64,000 nt of DNA from Nitrospira sp. (GTDB lineage Bacteria; Nitrospirota; Nitrospiria; Nitrospirales; Nitrospiraceae): positions 124,001 to 188,000 of the forward strand of contig SPAW01000035.1 of assembly GCA_005239465.1 (NCBI GenBank), read 5' to 3'. Shown here one piece after another: positions 8,401-17,787 of this stretch (positions within the stretch are counted from its first letter, which is position 1; each line of letters begins with the position of its first letter). Made by a program: the position numbers and the translations under genes. The notes beneath the pieces are model-generated. The model searched no databases. It worked only from the letters and a program-made list of their open reading frames with translations, and was not told the origin of the DNA.

Positions 8401-9759
8401 TTACTCAGTCTCAAACGGTAAGGTCTTGCGCGGAACGAGTTCTGCCGGCTCAAGCAGCGGAATGTCCTTATCAGACGACACGCCCAATTCCTTGAACCGA
8501 CGCGCGGCCGGAAGAATGCGCGTCTCCAACGAACCCACCGCGCGGTTGTAGGCCGACACGCTTTTCCCCAGTGCCTGGCCCACATCATTCAAGTGCTCGG
8601 CCAGCACCGCCATGCGCTCGTAGAGCTCTTTTCCCAATCGGCCGGCCTCTTCCGCATGTGCATTCAGATGTTCTTGCCGCCAGCCGTAGGCCACTGCACG
8701 GAGCAACGCAATGAGTGTTGCTGGTGTGGCCAGGACCACTCCGCGCGCAAACCCTTCTTCGATGAGACGCGGGTCCTGATCCAATGCTGCTCCCAGGAAC
8801 TGCTCGCCGGGAAGAAACAAGACGACAAACTCGGGCGCACGGTCGAACTGTGTCCAGTAGGCCTTCAACGACAGCTCATCCATCCGGCTTCGGACCTGCT
8901 CCGCATGGCGGCGCAGGGCCTCCGCCCGTTGCGCATCGTCCTGGGCTTCATGCGCATCGAGATAGGCCGCGAGCACTGTCTTGGCGTCCACGATGATCTG
9001 ACGCCCGCCTGGCAGCCGAACCACCATGTCGGGCCGAAAGCGGCCGTCATCACCGGTGACAGATTGTTGTTCAACGAAATCGCAGTGGTCGACCATCCCC
9101 GCGAGCTCGGCCACACGCTTCAGCGTGATCTCGCCCCATTGGCCCCGCACGGTCGGCGCGCGCAAGGCTTTGACCAGATTGCCTGTCTCCTGCTGCAATC
9201 GCTGGTGCGACTCCGCCAACGATCTCAGATGCTGGTCCAACCCGCCGTAGGCCGACTGGCGTGATTGCTCCAACAGACGCATCTGCTCGTCGTAGCGTTG
9301 AAGAGATTCGTGCAGCGGGCGAACTAACCCGTCGATGGCTTGCTGCCGTTGAGCCAGCTCGCCTTCCGCTTTGACATGGAGCGATTCAAACGACACGGCG
9401 GCCAGCTTCAGAAATGCCTCGTTATTTTGTTTCAGCGCTTCTCCGGAGAGGGCTTGGAACGAACCCATGAGTTCCTGACGCGCTTGGTCAAGAAGTTCTT
9501 TTTGGTCAGCGAGCTGCTTGGTGGTGTCTTCGATCCGAGTTTCCGCGGCGACTCGCGCCTGTTGGGCATCAGCAAGTTCTCGGCGGACAAGAGATCCCTC
9601 TTGCCGCTCAAGATCCAGCTGTTTTCGCAGCTCATCGACGGTCGCCTCGGCTCGCTGTGACTGGGCGCGCAAGCGACTCGTAACCCAGAGGCCCACCAGC
9701 ACGCCACCGAGGAGAAGCCCGATCCCAAGACCGACCGCAAGGGGGATCATCTCACTCAT
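8401..9759 (-). CDS. rmuC: DNA recombination protein RmuC
   Basis: An N-terminal membrane helix (IPLAVGLGIGLLLGGVLVGLW) is followed by a long coiled coil (about residues 30-190). The RmuC nuclease-like core then carries LKRVAELAGMVDHCDF, RPDMVVRLPGGRQIIVDAK, the charged PEFVVLFLPGEQFL and ATPATLIALLRAVAYGWRQE. RmuC proteins limit inversions and rearrangements at inverted repeats and are predicted PD-(D/E)XK-like nucleases. The length of 452 residues is normal. The stop is 10 bp upstream of the MazG-like gene start, so the genes probably share a transcript. Confidence 0.93.
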   Translation of the reverse strand: MSEMIPLAVGLGIGLLLGGVLVGLWVTSRLRAQSQRAEATVDELRKQLDLERQEGSLVRRELADAQQARVAAETRIEDTTKQLADQKELLDQARQELMGSFQALSGEALKQNNEAFLKLAAVSFESLHVKAEGELAQRQQAIDGLVRPLHESLQRYDEQMRLLEQSRQSAYGGLDQHLRSLAESHQRLQQETGNLVKALRAPTVRGQWGEITLKRVAELAGMVDHCDFVEQQSVTGDDGRFRPDMVVRLPGGRQIIVDAKTVLAAYLDAHEAQDDAQRAEALRRHAEQVRSRMDELSLKAYWTQFDRAPEFVVLFLPGEQFLGAALDQDPRLIEEGFARGVVLATPATLIALLRAVAYGWRQEHLNAHAEEAGRLGKELYERMAVLAEHLNDVGQALGKSVSAYNRAVGSLETRILPAARRFKELGVSSDKDIPLLEPAELVPRKTLPFETE

Positions 9760-9917
9760 AGGCTGACCTCTCCGACTGGACTCCGACGCACGGCACTGTG
9801 CTGTTATGCAGTAGTGAAAAAATTAAAGGTGAGTAACCGTACGAAGGTTACGTAAATGTTTGTAAAAGGTCAAGAAGTGGGAAGTTCTAGGATCAATAAG
9901 CCCTAGTCTCCCATGTT

Positions 9918-12542
9918 TCAGAGAGGCGGCTCAACGCGAATTGATCCTGATCCCGCATCGACCATTACCCGCTGCCCTTCAGAAAGACGTGTCATCGCCC
10001 GCCCGACATTCGCTATGGTCGGGAGCCCATATTCACGGGCGATGATCGCGCCATGCGAAAGCGTACCGCCCATCTCCACGATCAACCCCCCGGCGATGCC
10101 AAAGAGCGGAGCCATGCCGGGATCGATGACGGGGGCCACGATGATATCCCCCGGAGTCACCTTGCCCCAATCGGCCACGGAGCGGATGAGGCGAATGGGT
10201 CCAACCACGGACCCTGCACTAATAGGCATACCGGACAACGGTCCCGTTCCGTCATGCCGACCGGACGGAACTCTCCCTCTGCTCACTACTTCCCAATCAC
10301 GAACCGTGTCGGGGACCTCCACCGCCGCATTGCGCTCTCGCTCGGCTCGGCGCGCGTGAATCAATGATCGCCAGTCGCGCCCGTTCCCGGACACCAGTTC
10401 AGCCCGATCCGCTATCGTCAGAAAGAAGATGTCGTCGCGCGCATCGAACAAGCCTTGCGCAACCAGAAGCTCTCCGAGGCGCAACAAGAGATTGCGCGCC
10501 GCCGTCGAGTAGTACATCAGATGGTGCCGATTTGCTTCACGCAGCGCGAAGAAGCGGCAGAGTCGCCGATACCACCAAGAGAACATCACCCATCGATGCA
10601 GACGCCAGCCGATTCGCTGCTTGATCTCGCTCAGCGCCGCTGTTCTGGTTTTCTCCTGCCGAGACAGGATCGCCTCGCGCGAAGGAGACGTCGAGCGCAC
10701 TTGCGTACGCAAGACAGCCAGAATCGCTTCCGGGTTGTCAGCCAGACGCGGGGACATCACGTCCGACTCGCCCACCCCGCGATGGCCATAATCCTCCAAG
10801 TAGGCATGGAATGCGCGCAGGAAGGTGGTGTCCTTGAGGATCGTGCGAAACCCTGATGGGTTCCATGGCTCCGACCTGAGAAATGCTCCGGCCGCCGGCT
10901 CGCGCCGCGCAATGTCCGTGATCTCTGCGAGACGAAGAATCTGTTGCGCGCTGATTACAGTGCCCTGGCCTTGTAGCGAGGCATTCAACAAGGCCCTCCA
11001 CTCAGGACCCAGCCAGCGCGGCAGCAGCGCGCTCAACACTTGGAGGCATTGTGTCACCCCGCCCGCAATGGCAAAAGTGAGCTCATGCTCATGAAGCCAG
11101 CGCCCCAGTTCATCAAGCCGCCCGGTAACTTCATGAAACGATAGAGCCTCGACATGCTGCGGATCATACCGCTTGGCCAACTCTTTCATCTCGGCAAACC
11201 ACTTCTGCCCATAGACGGTTGCGCGCCTCATCTCGATCAGCATCAGGATGCCCGCTCGCATGAACGCGAGCCAGCCGATGAGTCGTACCACTGGTGCCAC
11301 CGCGATCGGCTCCCCTCCCATCTGTTCAAACAACAGGGACGGATCGCCCCGGAGCTGTGCGACGAGCGAATAAAACAGGGTCACATTCAGATAGGGGCGT
11401 CCGTGGAGAACACGCACGGATGACAGCCCATCAGGAATGCGGCAACCGAGCCGGCGATAGGGGGTAATGATGTTCGCGTCCATGAAATGTTCGAGAAACG
11501 AGAGTCCCAATGGACTGGGCAGTTCTGGCATCGTTTCCTTGAAATTGGTGCGCGACCACTCACAATCATCGTTGGTCAATTCTGATGCGGGATGAACGCC
11601 GGTGATGGGACGCACTTGCAGCGCCCAGAGCCTGTGGGCATCAATCGCCCATTCGAAATCGACGGGATGTCGGAGGACCTGTTCAATCTTCTTCGCCGTG
11701 CGCCCCAGTTCGAAGAGTTGTTCGTCAGACAGCGACGACTGCAGACGCATCGCCTCGGGAATCGCTTCGGTACGCAGTCCCTCCTCCGTCACCACCATCC
11801 GCTGCGATTTGGGCGAGATGATGCGTCTTCGAACCCTGACCGGTTGCTGATCGGCACCGATCTCCACTACATACTGGTCGGGCATGACTTGTCCATCGAC
11901 CAGCGGCGCGGCCAAGCCGGGCACGGCATTCACGGCCACATGGAATGAGCGGCCCGTCACTGGATGGATCGAATAGGCCACGCCAGAGACCTGCGCATCG
12001 AGCATCGGTTGAATCACGACGGCCATCGCTGGAACAGCCTGATTGCGACCCCGCTGCACCGTGTACTGCACCACACGTTCCTGCCAGAGCGATACCCAGA
12101 GGTCTTTGATAGCGACATCGATCTGCGAAAGTGATACGCCGAGGTGGGTGCGATAGAGCCCGGCAAAGCTGGTCCGACCGGCATCTTCGTTGGTGGCCGA
12201 CGAGCGCACGGACCAGCGCCTGCTCGGCGGGAGATCGAGTGCCTGAAGTGCCGTCAGCCATTGGACGGCAAGATGGGAAACATCCACCTGTCGAATGCGC
12301 GTCTGACAGTCAGTCAGTGCCAGCTCTCGTTCTCTTCCGGACAAGCCACTGGCTCTCTGCCACTCTTTTTCCTGGGAGAACCCCACTGCTTGCAGACTGT
12401 GATCGTACGCCTCAGTCGTCACACAGATGCCAGGAGGGGCAGGAAACCCAGCAGCTAAGAGTCGGGCGAGTCCAACGGCTTTTCCCCCGACAAGATCGAG
12501 ATCAGTACAATCAGGCAATGGAAGGATGAAGGGGCGTGTCAT
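9918..12542 (-). CDS. PEP-synthase/rifampin-phosphotransferase-like protein
   Basis: The 874-residue protein has an N-terminal PEP/pyruvate-binding ATP-grasp domain (VGGKAVGLARLLAAGFPAPPG, then SVRSSATNEDAGRTSFAGLY). A long middle region of no clear family follows (about residues 340-760). The C-terminus is a swivelling phosphohistidine domain with GGTLSHGAIIAREYGLP, whose His would carry phosphate. The C-terminal PEP-binding barrel of true PEP synthase is missing. Order and length match rifampin phosphotransferase (about 870 residues), which uses ATP to phosphorylate a bound small molecule. The natural substrate is unknown and need not be an antibiotic. It starts 15 bp after the glycerate kinase gene ends, in the same direction. 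Confidence 0.75.
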   Translation of the reverse strand: MTRPFILPLPDCTDLDLVGGKAVGLARLLAAGFPAPPGICVTTEAYDHSLQAVGFSQEKEWQRASGLSGRERELALTDCQTRIRQVDVSHLAVQWLTALQALDLPPSRRWSVRSSATNEDAGRTSFAGLYRTHLGVSLSQIDVAIKDLWVSLWQERVVQYTVQRGRNQAVPAMAVVIQPMLDAQVSGVAYSIHPVTGRSFHVAVNAVPGLAAPLVDGQVMPDQYVVEIGADQQPVRVRRRIISPKSQRMVVTEEGLRTEAIPEAMRLQSSLSDEQLFELGRTAKKIEQVLRHPVDFEWAIDAHRLWALQVRPITGVHPASELTNDDCEWSRTNFKETMPELPSPLGLSFLEHFMDANIITPYRRLGCRIPDGLSSVRVLHGRPYLNVTLFYSLVAQLRGDPSLLFEQMGGEPIAVAPVVRLIGWLAFMRAGILMLIEMRRATVYGQKWFAEMKELAKRYDPQHVEALSFHEVTGRLDELGRWLHEHELTFAIAGGVTQCLQVLSALLPRWLGPEWRALLNASLQGQGTVISAQQILRLAEITDIARREPAAGAFLRSEPWNPSGFRTILKDTTFLRAFHAYLEDYGHRGVGESDVMSPRLADNPEAILAVLRTQVRSTSPSREAILSRQEKTRTAALSEIKQRIGWRLHRWVMFSWWYRRLCRFFALREANRHHLMYYSTAARNLLLRLGELLVAQGLFDARDDIFFLTIADRAELVSGNGRDWRSLIHARRAERERNAAVEVPDTVRDWEVVSRGRVPSGRHDGTGPLSGMPISAGSVVGPIRLIRSVADWGKVTPGDIIVAPVIDPGMAPLFGIAGGLIVEMGGTLSHGAIIAREYGLPTIANVGRAMTRLSEGQRVMVDAGSGSIRVEPPL

Positions 12543-12557
12543 TGGTACGCATACTAG

Positions 12558-13946
12558 CTAGAGGATGAGAAGGAGGTAAAGGTCATTGACGTTTGTCCCG
12601 GTCGGGCCGGTGCGGATGTGGCACCCAAGGGCCTTCAACGCGGAATAGGTGTCATGTCGTTGCAACGCCGAGCGAAGATTGACGCCGGTCTTCCTGGCTC
12701 GTGCAACGGTCTCCCCGGTGACGACCGCCCCGGCGACGTCGGTCGGCCCATCGGTCCCGTCGCTCCCCACTGCTGCCAGCCAGACATTGGCAAGACCAAC
12801 GATCTCGAAGGCAGCGGCAGCGGCAAATTCCTGCGCACGGCCCCCTTTCCCTCGACCTGTGACTGTCACGGTCGTTTCACCCCCTGCGACCACGCAGGAG
12901 GGTCGCCGTACGACATCGGCTCCCGTCGCAATAGGTCTAGCAAGGGAGGCAAACTGCTTCGCCGCCTCGCGCGCCTCTCCCATCAAGGCGTTTGAGAGGC
13001 GCACGGTGCGGAGCCCTGCCTCTCCGGCAACTCGCGTGACCGCACCGAGCATCCCGCTATTGTTGCCGATGATCTCGTGCTGCACAAGCTGCAGCCGTTG
13101 TGAACCTGGTTTCAGCGTCTCCGGCACGGCCCCTCTCCGCCCTTGTAGCAAATGATGACGCACAGCGTCTGGAACGGCACGCCAGACCCTGTACTGTTGC
13201 AACACACCGATGGCGTCGGCGAAGGTCGTGGGATCGGGGGCCGTCGGCCCGGACCCGATTGAGCCGAGGTCATCACCAATGACGTCTGAAAGAATGAGTG
13301 TGGCGATCGACGCCTTCGTAGAGGCGGCGAGCCCTCCTCCTTTCAGCAAAGAGAGATGTTTTCGGACCACATTCATCTCTTGGATAGTCGCTCCGCCTCT
13401 GAGGAGAAGCCGTGTCGTGCGTTGTTTATCAGCCAGGGTCACGCCTGGCACGGGGGCCGGTAAGAGGCTCGACGCGCCTCCCGACAAGAGTACAAGCACC
13501 AGATCGCGAGGCGTGAGGCCGTGGATCAGCATCCGAAGCTGTTCGGCTGCCTGCAGTCCTGCGCGATCAGGAATCGGGTGACCGGCCTCGGTAATCGTGA
13601 TCCGTTTGGTGGGAACCCTGTGGCCGGTTTTGACCACCACGAGTCCCCCTTCCAACCTAGCTCCAAGGACGTGTTCAACTGCCTGCGCCATCCGCGCGGA
13701 CGCCTTGCCCGCACCGACTGCGATCACTCGGGCAAAGCGTGTCAGATCGTAGGCTCGACGCCCCACCTGCAAGGAATGTCCTTCGAGAGAGACGGTGCCC
13801 AGAAGAGCGTGGTAGGGGTCAGCCGCCTGTAGCCCCGCAGTAATCATCTCCCGGAGAAGCGGTCGCGCAGGGGAGGCAGGCAAGCGAAGCAGCATCGATG
13901 TGAACGCTACGGCGTCTTCTCTTGCTTGAAACAGCGGCTTGGACAA
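12558..13946 (-). CDS. Glycerate 2-kinase (type II, MOFRL family)
   Basis: An N-terminal DUF4147 part carries VIAVGAGKASARMAQAVE and VKTGHRVPTKRI; VLLSGGASSLLPAPVPG and LSDVIGDDLGSIGSGPT follow. The MOFRL C-terminus has VVAGGETTVTV and AAVGSDGTDGPTDVAG. The enzyme phosphorylates D-glycerate to 2-phosphoglycerate, linking glyoxylate and serine metabolism to glycolysis. The longest frame starts at a TTG at 13946, inside the end of the upstream gene. The ATG at 13895 (MLLRLPASPARPLL) would avoid the overlap, and neither site has a strong ribosome binding site. The neighbour downstream is the PEP-synthase-like gene. Confidence 0.88.
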   Translation of the reverse strand: MSKPLFQAREDAVAFTSMLLRLPASPARPLLREMITAGLQAADPYHALLGTVSLEGHSLQVGRRAYDLTRFARVIAVGAGKASARMAQAVEHVLGARLEGGLVVVKTGHRVPTKRITITEAGHPIPDRAGLQAAEQLRMLIHGLTPRDLVLVLLSGGASSLLPAPVPGVTLADKQRTTRLLLRGGATIQEMNVVRKHLSLLKGGGLAASTKASIATLILSDVIGDDLGSIGSGPTAPDPTTFADAIGVLQQYRVWRAVPDAVRHHLLQGRRGAVPETLKPGSQRLQLVQHEIIGNNSGMLGAVTRVAGEAGLRTVRLSNALMGEAREAAKQFASLARPIATGADVVRRPSCVVAGGETTVTVTGRGKGGRAQEFAAAAAFEIVGLANVWLAAVGSDGTDGPTDVAGAVVTGETVARARKTGVNLRSALQRHDTYSALKALGCHIRTGPTGTNVNDLYLLLIL

Positions 13947-14959
13947 GTTTGACGTGGAACCTTAATCTGGTAGGTACCGTGCGGGAGAACATTTTTCTTG
14001 AATTCAGGATTAAGCATCTTGAGTTCGAGGAAGTAGGTGCCAAACTCCTCGGCAATGGAGGTCAGCGCCCGCTGGGACTCTTTGACATTGACCGTGACGG
14101 TTTCCGTCTCCAGAGGAGTATAGAGGTCCTTCTTGCTCAGGCCCAAATACTTCTCCGGTTGGGAGTAGATTTCCTTCGCTGCAATGATACGCGGGACATA
14201 GCGCATGGTTTCGCGAGGGCCATGCATCTTCCAATAGTCGGTGATCTTCTGCTCCTTGAGCAGCTTGCGTATGCGTTCCTCGCCGGCATTGTAGGACGCC
14301 ATCGCCAGGAACCAATCATTCTGCTGAAAGTCTTTGAGATGCTTGAGGTATTTTACGGCCGCCTCGGTCGACATTTCAAGATTTCGTCGCTCGTCGCGGA
14401 CCGCATCGCTCTTAAGACGATAGCGCCGGCCGGTGGAAGGGATGAACTGCCAGGGGCCCGAGGCTTTGGCCTTGGAGTAGGCGGCTGAGATACATTTGCT
14501 CTCGACTAGCAACATGTATTTGAGATCGTCCGGCAGACCAGTTTCGGCCAACTGCTTCTCGGCAGGCGGGAAACAGCGTCCGGTGCGTTTGGCGAGGATA
14601 ATGCTTTCGCCCTGATCTTCTAAGAATTGGTAGAACTCGTACTCGATGCGCTCTCTGACCTGCCAATTATCAAGGGGGACCGGCATTCCTGCAAAGGTGA
14701 TCTTGTCGGGCAGCTTGAACGAACTCAGAAAGTACTGTTCTCCCTCTCGTTTGATTTCGGGCAGGATGACCAGGCGGTCTTCTGGCTCCTGTTGTGCATC
14801 CAGCGGTTCCGGTAGGATCAGATCTTTTTCAGCTTCGGATTTCGTGGCGTCTTTGCTCTCAGGTTGATCCGTTGTCGCCTGTGCCGCAGGAAATGCAGGG
14901 GGAACGAGAAAACCACAAACGAGCGCACAGAGCACAAGTCGTATCTGCCTGGTGATCAT
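13907..14959 (-). CDS. Secreted lytic transglycosylase (SLT/MltD-like)
   Basis: A signal peptide (LVLCALVCGFLVPPAFPAAQA) precedes a charged spacer. The SLT domain follows, in which LLVESKCISAAYSKAKASG holds the catalytic Glu and PWQFIPSTGRRY, MASYNAGEERIRK and YVPRIIAAKEI complete the fold. These enzymes cleave murein between MurNAc and GlcNAc in the periplasm. After the catalytic domain, the region VTVNVKESQRALTSIAEEF to LPHGTYQIKVP resembles one LysM-like wall-binding module. The length is 350 residues. It overlaps the glycerate kinase frame if that starts at TTG. Confidence 0.88.
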   Translation of the reverse strand: MITRQIRLVLCALVCGFLVPPAFPAAQATTDQPESKDATKSEAEKDLILPEPLDAQQEPEDRLVILPEIKREGEQYFLSSFKLPDKITFAGMPVPLDNWQVRERIEYEFYQFLEDQGESIILAKRTGRCFPPAEKQLAETGLPDDLKYMLLVESKCISAAYSKAKASGPWQFIPSTGRRYRLKSDAVRDERRNLEMSTEAAVKYLKHLKDFQQNDWFLAMASYNAGEERIRKLLKEQKITDYWKMHGPRETMRYVPRIIAAKEIYSQPEKYLGLSKKDLYTPLETETVTVNVKESQRALTSIAEEFGTYFLELKMLNPEFKKNVLPHGTYQIKVPRQTCPSRCFKQEKTP

Positions 14960-15078
14960 TCGGAGATCCCTCTATTCAACATTATGCGCGGGTGAGTAGC
15001 CGCGAAGTCATGCTAACAGCTCACTGAATCACCGGCAAGCGGAATGCGGTTCTTGTTCATGCTACACTACTAATCTTC

Positions 15079-15777
15079 ATGCGAAACCTTACGGTACTGA
15101 ATACGGCCATTGCTAATTGCACGACCTGTGCGCGTTTGGTCACCTACCGCCAATCGATCGCTCGCACGAAACGTCGTCAGTTTATGGACTGGACCTATTG
15201 GGGACGGCCAGTCCCAGGCTTCGGTGATCCACAGGCTCGACTCTATGTGCTCGGGCTTGCTCCCGCAGCCCACGGCGGGAATCGAACGGGACGCGTGTTC
15301 ACCGGCGATCGAAGCGGGGATTGGCTGTATGAAGCGTTGTACCGGCACGGATTTGCCAACCAGGCATCTTCGACGCACCGCGACGATGGATTGGCTCTGT
15401 CGGATTGCTATATAGGAGCCACCGTGCGCTGCGCCCCACCGGGGAATAAGCCTGCACCCGATGAGTTTGAACACTGTCGTCGGTTCTTGCGAGACGAATT
15501 ATATCTCCTCAAGAAAAACCGTGTGGTGATCGCGCTGGGAAAGATTGCGTTCGATCACTACCTGAAAACCTGCCGGATGGAGGGGCTGGAGATCCCGTCT
15601 CCCACCCCCAAGTTTGGGCACGGGGCAACCTATCGCCTGCCGTGGGGTGTGACGCTGCTCGGCTCCTATCACCCCAGTCAACAGAACACGTTTACGGGAA
15701 AACTTACTCGCCCCATGTTCCACGGCGTGTTCGCTCGAGCTCGCCGCGAACTCAGCCGCAAGCTTAACGGCGCTTAG
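15079..15777 (+). CDS. udgB: Type 5 uracil-DNA glycosylase (UdgB family)
   Basis: The 232-residue protein has N-terminal C-x2-C (NCTTCARLV) and a later RCAPPGNKPAPDEFEHC, the cysteines of the Fe-S cluster of family 4/5 glycosylases. The motif GLAPAAHGGNRTGRVFTGDRSG is the type 5 version of the catalytic loop, and LLGSYHPSQQNTFTGKLT is the DNA-intercalation motif. The enzyme removes uracil and some other deaminated bases from DNA. It is transcribed alone, converging on the aldolase gene with only a few bases between. Confidence 0.9.
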   Translation: MRNLTVLNTAIANCTTCARLVTYRQSIARTKRRQFMDWTYWGRPVPGFGDPQARLYVLGLAPAAHGGNRTGRVFTGDRSGDWLYEALYRHGFANQASSTHRDDGLALSDCYIGATVRCAPPGNKPAPDEFEHCRRFLRDELYLLKKNRVVIALGKIAFDHYLKTCRMEGLEIPSPTPKFGHGATYRLPWGVTLLGSYHPSQQNTFTGKLTRPMFHGVFARARRELSRKLNGA

Positions 15778-15785
15778 TCCTCTGA

Positions 15786-16433
15786 CTATTTCTTGGCTTG
15801 GGCATCCCAGTCTGCCAGAAACTTCTTGAGTCCGTTGTCGGTCAGGGGATGTTTCACCATCTGTTGGAAGATGGTGAAGGGCATCGTGCAGATATGGCCA
15901 CCGGCTAACGCCGCTTCCACCACATGCTGTGGATGGCGAACGCTCGCAACCAACACGAAGGTCTTGTAGTCATAGTTCTTATAGATGGTCAGGATCTGGC
16001 GAATGAGCTCCATGCCGTTTGAGCTGATGTCGTCGAGCCGCCCGATGAAGGGCGACACGCACCAGGCACCGGCTTTCGCTGCCAGTAACGCCTGCGTGGG
16101 CGAGAAACAGAGCGTGACGTTCACTTTGTACCCCTCAGCCGCCATCCGCTTCGTGGCTTTCAGTCCTTCCGGAATCAAGGGCATTTTGACTACAATATTC
16201 TTGTGAATCTTGGCGAGCTCCTTCCCCTCTTTCACCATCGCATCGGCTTCGACACTGACCACTTCCGCGCTGACCGGCCCATCGACAATATTGCAAATTT
16301 CGACAAGCATATCCCTAAAGCTGCGGCCCTCCTTTGCAACCAGCGAGGGATTCGTAGTCACGCCGTCGAGCAATCCGAGGCTGGCGGCTTCCTGAATTTC
16401 CTTTACGTTGGCTGTATCAAGAAAGAATTTCAT
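15786..16433 (-). CDS. Fructose-6-phosphate aldolase / small transaldolase
   Basis: A 215-residue TIM-barrel protein opening [31 protein letters not shown]. It carries [15 protein letters not shown] with the Schiff-base lysine, [20 protein letters not shown] and SPFIGRLDD. The short length places it in the TalC/Fsa group, which acts either as transaldolase in the pentose phosphate pathway or as fructose-6-phosphate aldolase. Sequence alone does not separate the two. A 29-bp tandem repeat lies about 45 bp upstream of the start. Confidence 0.9.
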   Translation of the reverse strand: MKFFLDTANVKEIQEAASLGLLDGVTTNPSLVAKEGRSFRDMLVEICNIVDGPVSAEVVSVEADAMVKEGKELAKIHKNIVVKMPLIPEGLKATKRMAAEGYKVNVTLCFSPTQALLAAKAGAWCVSPFIGRLDDISSNGMELIRQILTIYKNYDYKTFVLVASVRHPQHVVEAALAGGHICTMPFTIFQQMVKHPLTDNGLKKFLADWDAQAKK

Positions 16434-16479
16434 GTCCAGATCCTTTCATGTCAGATGGCACTGCACGGGTGATCACTTT

Positions 16480-16537
16480 ATTATCGGTCATTCTATTAAG
16501 AACGCAATATTATCGGTCATTCTATTAAGAACTCAAT
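16480..16537. repeat. 29-bp tandem direct repeat (two units) upstream of the aldolase gene
   Basis: Units at 16480-16508 and 16509-16537 share ATTATCGGTCATTCTATTAA and the following bases, with one mismatch. The pair sits in the divergent promoter region between the aldolase (minus) and a lipoprotein gene (plus). It could be a double operator or a simple duplication. Confidence 0.7.
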
Positions 16538-16656
16538 CTCGCTGCAATGTGTCTGCCTGCTGGTTTGACAGGCCTCTGAGTGGAGGATAGAATTTGATCG
16601 TCAACCGATCACGCCGAAGGGCGTTGACATCTGCCATATCATCAGGAGACTTCACG

Positions 16657-16968
16657 ATGCGACGAACTGTTTGGATGCTGTCTTTCTGTCTCGTGCTTAC
16701 GGCCTGTGGAGGGAGCAATCCCTACCTTGAGGCCTCGCTGAAACCAGCCGAACTCCAGGGAAAGGATAAGGCCTGGTTTGAGAAGAATTGGGGCGTCCCG
16801 GACGGCAAAGCCGCTCGCTTTTTTGGCGGTGAGACCTGGACGTACTATCGTATCGCCGGAGGAAAATCGGGCCCGCCTCTGTTTAATTTCTCTCCCAATC
16901 AATGTCAGATCACCCTCAAGTTCGACAAGGAAGACAAGCTCTCCGACTATAGCCATTCCGGCTGCTAA
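16657..16968 (+). CDS. Small putative lipoprotein
   Basis: A 103-residue protein with a signal peptide MRRTVWMLSFCLVLTAC ending in an LTAC lipobox. The mature part (GKDKAWFEKNWGVPDGKAAR, then ETWTYYRIAGGKSG) contains aromatic-rich beta strands and two more cysteines. This recalls SmpA/OmlA-like small lipoproteins, in which GxP...W.Y patterns are common, but I cannot assign it firmly. The ATG at 16657 has AGGAGA nine bases upstream. The longer frame from 16594 is unlikely. It converges on and overlaps the next minus-strand gene by 4 bp. Confidence 0.7.
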   Translation: MRRTVWMLSFCLVLTACGGSNPYLEASLKPAELQGKDKAWFEKNWGVPDGKAARFFGGETWTYYRIAGGKSGPPLFNFSPNQCQITLKFDKEDKLSDYSHSGC

Positions 16969-17219
16969 CCTGTTTGCTGGTTTTGGAATGTGATCGCGCA
17001 CTGCCTGCTGCAGAAACAATAGGTCTGCCCGCCGATCTTTTCAACCACGGCAATCCGTCTCGGGACAAACGTGTGGCACACTGGATCCTCAACCATCTGA
17101 TCCTGGTCCACTGACACCCCTCGATCGTCCCAATTCCTATTCTTGAATCCTCGAACCGCTTGCCTCAGCAGGAAGTAGAGGACGACAAGGATTCCAAGGA
17201 TGAGAATTAGTCTATACAT
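16965..17219 (-). CDS. Membrane-anchored YHS/TRASH-like small protein (PP0621-like)
   Basis: The 84-residue protein has one N-terminal membrane helix (LILILGILVVLYFLLRQAV), a short charged linker, then DPVCHTFVPRRIAV and TYCFCSRQCAITFQ. These cysteines resemble the YHS/TRASH metal-binding motif and the small PP0621 family. A role in metal handling is possible but not shown. It is transcribed away from the small zinc-ribbon gene at 17423. Confidence 0.65.
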   Translation of the reverse strand: MYRLILILGILVVLYFLLRQAVRGFKNRNWDDRGVSVDQDQMVEDPVCHTFVPRRIAVVEKIGGQTYCFCSRQCAITFQNQQTG

Positions 17220-17422
17220 AGTGGCTCATGACCTGAAGGACCACAATCCTATGGGACAGGTCGGAGCCTGTCAAGGGAAAGACCGGTGGTTCTCCGTGAG
17301 ACGTTGCCGAAGAGAAACACCCAAACGGCCCATAGTGATTGACAAATGTGGGGACTCTTTCCACTCGTATCCAGTACTTCAGGAGGATATGCTTCAATTT
17401 TTAGGAGTGCTACAGTACCGCC

Positions 17423-17575
17423 ATGAAAACTTGCGATAAATGCCACGGTGCGATGTTACCGGAACGGGCGGTGGATTTGGACGCCGGACTTGCGATCACT
17501 GTGTTTGCCTGTTTGAATTGTGGTCGTCGGAAAGCGGCGGACCAGGAACCTCGACCGATCACGGCTCGACATTAA
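17423..17575 (+). CDS. Small zinc-ribbon protein (50 aa)
   Basis: The frame ATG 17423 to TAA 17573-17575 encodes MKTCDKCHGAMLPERAVDL, then VFACLNCGRRKAADQ and a short basic tail. Two CxxC pairs spaced about 27 residues apart form a simple zinc ribbon. The start is preceded by TTAGGAG some 17 bases upstream, which is far. It is followed within 10 bp by the broken gene at 17583. The function is unknown. Confidence 0.55.
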   Translation: MKTCDKCHGAMLPERAVDLDAGLAITVFACLNCGRRKAADQEPRPITARH

Positions 17576-17582
17576 CCGCACG

Positions 17583-17787
17583 ATGGCGGAACCAACACCG
17601 TTGACCTACGAGGAGCAGAAGGCTGCGGAGGCAGCTTTTTACTGGAGCTCCGCCTAACTCCAAGTGGACGGAGGCAGCCCTACTACTCTATGACAGGCGC
17701 TCTGCCGCGATGCAAACACGGGGAAGGGGAATGAGCCGACATGGTTTTTCACCAAATGAAAAGGATCTGAATGGAACTCGTCGGTGA
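17583..17787 (+). pseudogene. Small hypothetical protein gene, frameshifted in a T5 run
   Basis: The ATG at 17583 starts MAEPTPLTYEEQKAAEAAF and then reaches a stop (YWSSA). If one T is removed from the run of five at 17636-17640, the frame continues TGAPPNSKWTEAALLLYD and on to a TGA at 17785-17787, giving about 67 residues. The two halves join without loss and look like one small acidic-helical protein. A one-base insertion, real or from sequencing, is the simplest explanation. Confidence 0.55.
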
